A program made the translations under genes and the position numbers. This document shows positions 13,900 through 17,733 of a DNA stretch of 17,733 nucleotides, piece after piece (within the stretch, counting starts at the first letter, position 1; every line of letters begins with the position of its first letter). Location: NCBI GenBank assembly GCA_002418625.1, contig DIEM01000032.1:54799-72531 (forward strand). The letters are read 5' to 3'. Source of the stretch: Firmicutes bacterium UBA5774. Lineage in GTDB: Bacteria > Bacillota > Clostridia > Peptostreptococcales > Anaerovoracaceae. Under the pieces are notes generated by a model. It made no database searches, was not told where the DNA came from, and saw only the letters and a list, made by a program, of their open reading frames with translations.

Positions 13900-15171
13900 A
13901 TGAAGAACTTCTATTTCAAAATCGATTATGTAAGAGAACAATTCCCGGCTTTATCAAAAACGGTCAACGGGAATCCGGCGGCATTCCTCGACGGGCCCGG
14001 CGGCACCCAGGTCCCGAAAAGGGTCATGGACAAGGTTTTGGATTATGCCTATCACCATAACGCAAACTCTCACGGCGCGTTCGCGACTTCTATTGAAAGC
14101 GATGCCATGTATTGGAAGGCCAGGGAAGTCCTTGCGGATTTCCTGAACTGCATGCCGGAGGAGGTCGCATTCGGCGAAAATACAACCACGAACAATTTCA
14201 AGCTGGCGCTGGGACTGGCAAGGACTTTGAAGCCCGGCGACGAGATCATCATTACGGATATCGACCATGAGGGCAACCGTTCCCCATGGAGAACGCTTGA
14301 GGATTTCGGCATGGTCGTCAAAAGCGTGAAGATCGATACGGAAACGATCACGCTGGATTATGATGATTTGATGTCGAAGCTTTCAGACAGAACGAAAGTA
14401 GTGGCAATGAACTGGGCGGCGAATTCCTGCGGAACGATCACAGACGTAAAGAAGGTCATAGACGCCGCTCATGCCCATGGCGCGATCACAGTCGTTGATG
14501 CCGTCCACTACGCACCGCACAGGCCAATCGACGTCAAGGCCATCGGAACCGACGTGCTATTGTGCTCTGCCTATAAATTCTTCGGGCCGCATCTCGGCGT
14601 CATGTATATCAAAAAGGATATTGGAGAAAGAATCAGATCCATCCGGGTCATGGCGGACGACAACAAGGATATGCCATTCAAGTTCGAAACGGGAACACCA
14701 GCGATGGAGCTTGCGGCTGGCACGGCGGAAGCGGTGGAGTTCATCGCCGACATAGGCGCGATGCATGCCGAATATTTTACTGAACAGTTGTCGGGTTTGT
14801 CCGGGCGGCGAAGAAATATCGTTGCGGGTATGATGGCATTTGAAGCCTATGAAGAAAACCTGGCCATGCAGCTTCGTACGGAACTGCCTGAAATTCCGGG
14901 CGTCAAGGTTTATGGGCCGGGACCGGGGCATCCCAGGACCTCCACGGTCTCCTTCACTATTGAAGGGGTCCATTCCAACGAAATCGGCAAATTCTTCGCT
15001 GACAGGGGCTTGTTCGTATGGGATGGTGATTTTTATGCGATCGAGACGATATGCAACGTGCTGAAGCTGGAACCGACCGGCGGACTTGTACGGATCGGTC
15101 TTGCTCCATATAACATCCAAAGCGATATAGACAGGGCGATTCAGGCTGTCAGGGATTTTGTCTCCAAATAG
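13900..15171 (+). CDS. Cysteine-desulfurase-like PLP enzyme (class V, TIGR01976 type), desulfurase Cys absent
   Basis: A 423-residue fold-type I PLP enzyme of aminotransferase class V. It shows FLDGPGGTQVP (29-39), the phosphate/ring region ENTTTNN, NWAANSCGTI, the PLP-contacting DAVHYAPH (200-207) and the Schiff-base lysine K226 in CSAYKFFGPHLG. FLDGPGGTQVP and DAVHYAPH are typical of the TIGR01976 'cysteine desulfurase-like' group. Where SufS/CsdA carry the catalytic cysteine loop (RTGHHCA), this protein has WDGDFYA (374-380), so it is unlikely to be a true cysteine desulfurase; the reaction is unknown. Two starts have good sites: 13876 (GGAGGT) and 13900 (GAGGAG); the later one matches the usual beginning of the family. 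It follows the DUF4153 gene and ends before a bidirectional terminator. Confidence 0.92.
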   Translation: MKNFYFKIDYVREQFPALSKTVNGNPAAFLDGPGGTQVPKRVMDKVLDYAYHHNANSHGAFATSIESDAMYWKAREVLADFLNCMPEEVAFGENTTTNNFKLALGLARTLKPGDEIIITDIDHEGNRSPWRTLEDFGMVVKSVKIDTETITLDYDDLMSKLSDRTKVVAMNWAANSCGTITDVKKVIDAAHAHGAITVVDAVHYAPHRPIDVKAIGTDVLLCSAYKFFGPHLGVMYIKKDIGERIRSIRVMADDNKDMPFKFETGTPAMELAAGTAEAVEFIADIGAMHAEYFTEQLSGLSGRRRNIVAGMMAFEAYEENLAMQLRTELPEIPGVKVYGPGPGHPRTSTVSFTIEGVHSNEIGKFFADRGLFVWDGDFYAIETICNVLKLEPTGGLVRIGLAPYNIQSDIDRAIQAVRDFVSK

Positions 15172-15237
15172 ACTGCGCCAATGCCGATAGCATATCGGTA
15201 TCCCAGCCTAACCGGCAATCTGATTTAATTACGAAGA

Positions 15238-15280
15238 TAAAAAAAATATCCCGCTGCGATCATCGGAGCGGGATGCTTTT
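15238..15280. terminator. Bidirectional terminator between PLP enzyme and DUF1622 gene
   Basis: ATCCCGCT (15248-15255) pairs with AGCGGGAT (15267-15274), 11-base loop. The + strand continues GCTTTTATCTTTT; the - strand continues ATTTTTTTT, so it works best for the - strand gene whose stop is at 15279. Confidence 0.85.
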
Positions 15281-15623
15281 ATCTTTTCTTGAGGTTATCA
15301 ATATTGACCTGATGGGCTTCCTCGTTCTTGATTTCCCAGTGGATCAGCAGATTGATCGCAGCCCTTAGAAGAATAATGCCCGCAACGATAAAGATTTCGG
15401 AAAGATCGCGCACGATGACGGTTCTCAGGATCTCGCTGCCGAGCTTGAATTCGAGACACATGGCCATGCCCTTTGCCAGATTGAGTCTGGTCAGCGGCGA
15501 TTTGCTAATGAGATTGGCGACGCCACGGATACCGGCTAAAATCAAGACGATAACGCCCATGAATTCAAAAAAAATTATTGCATATTCAACGATCCGTATC
15601 AGCAAAGCGTTCAGAATATCCAT
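15279..15623 (-). CDS. DUF1622 family membrane protein
   Basis: A 114-residue membrane protein matching the DUF1622 family in size and pattern. It has a first hydrophobic helix (IIFFEFMGVIVLILAGI, about 15-32), a polar link with LNLAKGMAMCLEFKLGSEILRT (about 47-68) typical of the family, and a second hydrophobic helix (IFIVAGIILLRAAINLLIHW). The C-terminus is charged and cytoplasmic by prediction (IKNEEAHQVNIDNLKKR). No function is established for the family. AGGAGGG precedes the ATG. It is a single-gene unit, convergent with the PLP enzyme and divergent from the glycosyltransferase. Confidence 0.88.
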   Translation of the reverse strand: MDILNALLIRIVEYAIIFFEFMGVIVLILAGIRGVANLISKSPLTRLNLAKGMAMCLEFKLGSEILRTVIVRDLSEIFIVAGIILLRAAINLLIHWEIKNEEAHQVNIDNLKKR

Positions 15624-15776
15624 GTCGCCCTCCTGTCAACAGTTTTTAAATAGCCATGCTTTAATTATATACCGATATATGCTAAAATTATACCATGAAT
15701 GCCAATGAAGATTTTAAATTTTCCAAATTGCTGAAATGGCGGCCGGGGACTGAATGCCGCCGGCAGGGGGAGTTAT
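15624..15776. promoter_or_regulatory. Divergent control region of DUF1622 and glycosyltransferase genes
   Basis: AT-rich core with two TATAAT boxes on the - strand (15669-15664 and 15692-15687), neither with a good -35, and a weak + strand pair TTTAAT (15660-15665), 17 bases, TAAAAT (15683-15688). A GGCGGC/GCCGCC hairpin (15738-15743 with 15756-15761) lies just before the glycosyltransferase ribosome binding site. Confidence 0.3.
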
Positions 15777-17009
15777 TTGCATAATGGTACAAGGGTGCTC
15801 GTGCTGGCGGAGCCATTATGGGCCAAAGGGCATTTTGAAACACAGATGCAGTTGTTTCTGTCGGTGTTACTGCCTGGGAATTGCCGTGTGATCGTGCTGT
15901 GCGCGGAACCTGACAAAATACATCAATGGATTGGTGAAAACATGCCGGCATCGAAAGCGAAGGCTTATGCCGGTTATTTTTCGATGCCGGGCGGCAATGG
16001 CGGCTGGAGAACGGAACCGGGCAGAGGCTGGATGCATCTTGGGGATGCTGTAAGACAAGCAGAAAAGGCTACCGGCTGGAATGTCGATATCGTATGTATA
16101 ACTTACTTGGACGCCATGATCGGCAAGAGCATGCGTAATTTGTATTTTGAAGTCAAATTCGACTATCCGTGGGCAGCATTATATTTCGTCCCGGATTTTT
16201 TGAGGATCAGGGTATCCACAAGGAAAAGGATCAGCAAATGGCTCAATCATCAGGCCATATTCCGCAGCAGGACGCTTCAGTCAATCGGTGTCCTGGACGA
16301 AGGCGTCGAAGCTAAAATGCGGCGACGCGCAAAAGGGCGGGATATATTCATTCTGCCTGACGTCACAGATACAAGACTGCCGGAACATATGCCGGAGAAT
16401 ATTGCAAAGATCAGGCAGGAAGCCGGAGACCGTACCATCATAGGACTCGTGGGCCTTCTTCAAAAAAGAAAGGGCCTTTTGACATTCTTGCGGGCAATGA
16501 CGCATATGGATCAGAACAAATGTTTTTTTCTGATAGCGGGCTATCTGCCGGTCGATGGTTATTCCTTGGAGGAACAGGAAGAGATCAAGCGCCTGCTTGA
16601 TGAAAGCGGAGGCGGAAATGGATATTTCGACTTAAACTATATCGAAGATCCCAGGTATGTAAACGCGTATATCGACGTATGCGACGTGCTATATCTATGC
16701 TATGAGCGCTTTTACCACAGCAGCGGAATACTGACGAAAGCCGCGGCATTCAGGAAGCCCGTCATCACGACGCGAGGATACTGCATGGGCGAGCGGACCG
16801 AAAAGTATGGATTTGGATTGACCGTGACTGAAGGCAATATTTTAGAAATAGTTGAAGCTTTGGAAATCATGTCTGATAAAGAAAAAAGGCGGACGATCGT
16901 CTCAGGAGCGCGGTTTGATGAATTCATGGATTTTCACAACGCCAAAACTCTTGGAACGGTTTTGTTCGAGATGCTGGGGGTAGAAAAAGAATGGCAGATC
17001 AAACAGTAA
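15777..17009 (+). CDS. Glycosyltransferase, GT4-like (GT-B fold)
   Basis: A 410-residue cytoplasmic or membrane-associated glycosyltransferase. The N-terminal half has Rossmann-like strands (TRVLVLAEPLWAKGHFETQM) with the acceptor-side H and E region; the C-terminal half has IIGLVGLLQKRKGLLTFLRA, which is the usual donor-domain start (G-x-x-x-x-x-KG), and HSSGILTKAAAFRKPVITT, which corresponds to the nucleotide-sugar binding E-x7-E region of GT4 enzymes, here with a less usual SSGILTKAA. The start is a TTG at 15777, with GGGGGAG four bases upstream; no in-frame ATG is better placed. Its end overlaps the epimerase start by 19 bases, so they are one operon, the start of a polysaccharide cluster. 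Sugar donor and acceptor are unknown. Confidence 0.85.
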   Translation: MHNGTRVLVLAEPLWAKGHFETQMQLFLSVLLPGNCRVIVLCAEPDKIHQWIGENMPASKAKAYAGYFSMPGGNGGWRTEPGRGWMHLGDAVRQAEKATGWNVDIVCITYLDAMIGKSMRNLYFEVKFDYPWAALYFVPDFLRIRVSTRKRISKWLNHQAIFRSRTLQSIGVLDEGVEAKMRRRAKGRDIFILPDVTDTRLPEHMPENIAKIRQEAGDRTIIGLVGLLQKRKGLLTFLRAMTHMDQNKCFFLIAGYLPVDGYSLEEQEEIKRLLDESGGGNGYFDLNYIEDPRYVNAYIDVCDVLYLCYERFYHSSGILTKAAAFRKPVITTRGYCMGERTEKYGFGLTVTEGNILEIVEALEIMSDKEKRRTIVSGARFDEFMDFHNAKTLGTVLFEMLGVEKEWQIKQ

Positions 17010-17733
17010 GAAGTGCATTGGTGACTGGAGCCGGAGGGTTCATAGGGCACCATTTGACAAAAAGGCTAAAAAAAGAAGGATATCGGGTCCTTGCAGCAGA
17101 TTTGAAGCAGCCGGAATTTGAAAAGTCAGACGCCGATGAATTCATCATCGGCGACCTGCGAGATTCGGATCTCTGCAAGGGGCTTGCCGCGTCCGGAATC
17201 GACGAGATCTATCAGCTGGCGGCGGATATGGGCGGCGCGGGGTACGTCTTCACTGGTGAAAATGACTCGGCCATCATGCATAATTCATCGATGATCAATC
17301 TCAATATGCTCGAAGCATGTCGCTTGAACGGAATCGGCAAAATATTCTATTCATCCTCGGCCTGTATCTATCCAAAACATAACCAGGAGGATCCGAACGA
17401 CCCGGTTTGCTCCGAAGCATCGGCTTATCCCGCCGACCCGGACAGCGAGTACGGCTGGGAAAAGCTTTTCAGCGAAAGACTTTATAAGGCATATGAGAGG
17501 AATTATGGCATCGATGTTCGGATAGCAAGATTCCATAATATTTTCGGTCCGCTTGGAACCTGGCGGGGCGGAAGAGAAAAAGCGCCGGCCGCCTTATGCA
17601 GAAAAGCTGCAGCTGCGGCCGACCGCGGAACGATCGAGATATGGGGAGACGGCAGACAGAGCAGGACGTTTCTTTATATTGATGAGTGTGTCGAAGGTGT
17701 GGTCAGATTAATGCGGTCCGATTTTTCCGAGCC
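16991..17733 (+). CDS. GDP-mannose 3,5-epimerase-like NAD-dependent sugar epimerase (partial)
   Basis: The first 247 residues of an extended short-chain dehydrogenase; the gene runs off the window. It has the NAD loop GAGGFIG (13-19), DMGGAGYVF (79-87), YSSSACIYP (120-128), YGWEK (154-158) and a WRGGREKAPAA segment. Relative to plant GDP-mannose 3,5-epimerase, whose known catalytic residues are C145, Y174, K178 and K217, this protein has C125, Y154, K158 and K197 at identical spacing (29, 33 and 72 residues from the Cys). It should therefore convert GDP-mannose to GDP-L-galactose and/or GDP-L-gulose, or a close relative. The ATG lies inside the end of the glycosyltransferase gene, so the two are coupled and the product sugar may go to a surface polymer. 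Confidence 0.9.
   Translation, partial: MADQTVRSALVTGAGGFIGHHLTKRLKKEGYRVLAADLKQPEFEKSDADEFIIGDLRDSDLCKGLAASGIDEIYQLAADMGGAGYVFTGENDSAIMHNSSMINLNMLEACRLNGIGKIFYSSSACIYPKHNQEDPNDPVCSEASAYPADPDSEYGWEKLFSERLYKAYERNYGIDVRIARFHNIFGPLGTWRGGREKAPAALCRKAAAAADRGTIEIWGDGRQSRTFLYIDECVEGVVRLMRSDFSE

Noticed and set aside
13087..13941. 284-codon - strand open frame opposite the DUF4153 C-terminal part
   Set aside because: Antisense to a coding region with a strong ribosome binding site and coherent domain layout; no motif of its own.
13900..15171. Annotation as a genuine cysteine desulfurase (sufS/csd)
   Set aside because: The catalytic cysteine loop is missing (WDGDFYA instead) and no Fe-S assembly genes are nearby.
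15695..15784. 29-codon + strand open frame overlapping the glycosyltransferase start, a possible leader peptide
   Set aside because: No ribosome binding site before its ATG and no feature beyond chance; the TTG at 15777 with GGGGGAG explains the downstream gene.
15784..15786. ATG as start of the glycosyltransferase
   Set aside because: It is in a different frame from the glycosyltransferase; the in-frame TTG at 15777 is required.

Overview
The window looks like chromosomal DNA of an anaerobic, fermentative Firmicute, most likely a clostridial-type bacterium. The clues are roughly balanced base composition, strong AGGAGG-type ribosome binding sites, one TTG start, bacterial microcompartment (BMC) shell genes with a PocR-domain sensor, paired fluoride-channel genes and a DUF1622 protein. 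This is inference from gene content; no rRNA or marker gene is present. About 20 protein genes are supported. I see no tRNA, rRNA, CRISPR array or insertion sequence.

Region 1 (1-4300) is the edge of a BMC locus. The tail of an EutM/PduA-like shell gene enters from the left on the + strand and ends at a terminator. Facing it on the - strand are an iron-dependent alcohol dehydrogenase (PduQ/EutG-like), a second EutM-like shell gene, then a two-component system: a soluble PocR-domain LytS-type kinase and an AraC-type response regulator overlapping by 4 bases. The kinase probably senses the compartment's substrate or a related small molecule and the regulator switches on the shell and enzyme genes. 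The signature enzyme of the compartment lies outside the window, so its substrate cannot be named.

Region 2 (4300-8250) holds housekeeping and stress genes: a LicA-like choline/ethanolamine kinase with a near-consensus promoter, a convergent small GIY-YIG nuclease-family gene, a fluoride-export operon (two FluC/CrcB subunits plus a DUF190 protein), and a stomatin/prohibitin-like SPFH membrane protein with its own promoter and a leader hairpin.

Region 3 (8250-11830) is the most distinctive part. A - strand operon encodes an arginase/agmatinase-family ureohydrolase, a 70-residue single-span membrane protein and an NCS1-family permease. It is divergent from a LuxR-type regulator, with a repeat/dyad operator between the two promoters. 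The layout suggests regulated import and hydrolysis of a guanidino or related nitrogen compound; the substrate is unknown.

Region 4 (11830-15640) has a large DUF4153-type membrane protein followed by a PLP enzyme of the cysteine-desulfurase-like TIGR01976 group that lacks the desulfurase cysteine, then a convergent DUF1622 membrane protein behind a shared bidirectional terminator.

Region 5 (15640-17733) starts a polysaccharide cluster: a GT4-like glycosyltransferase overlapping a GDP-mannose 3,5-epimerase-like gene with all four known catalytic residues, cut by the window end.
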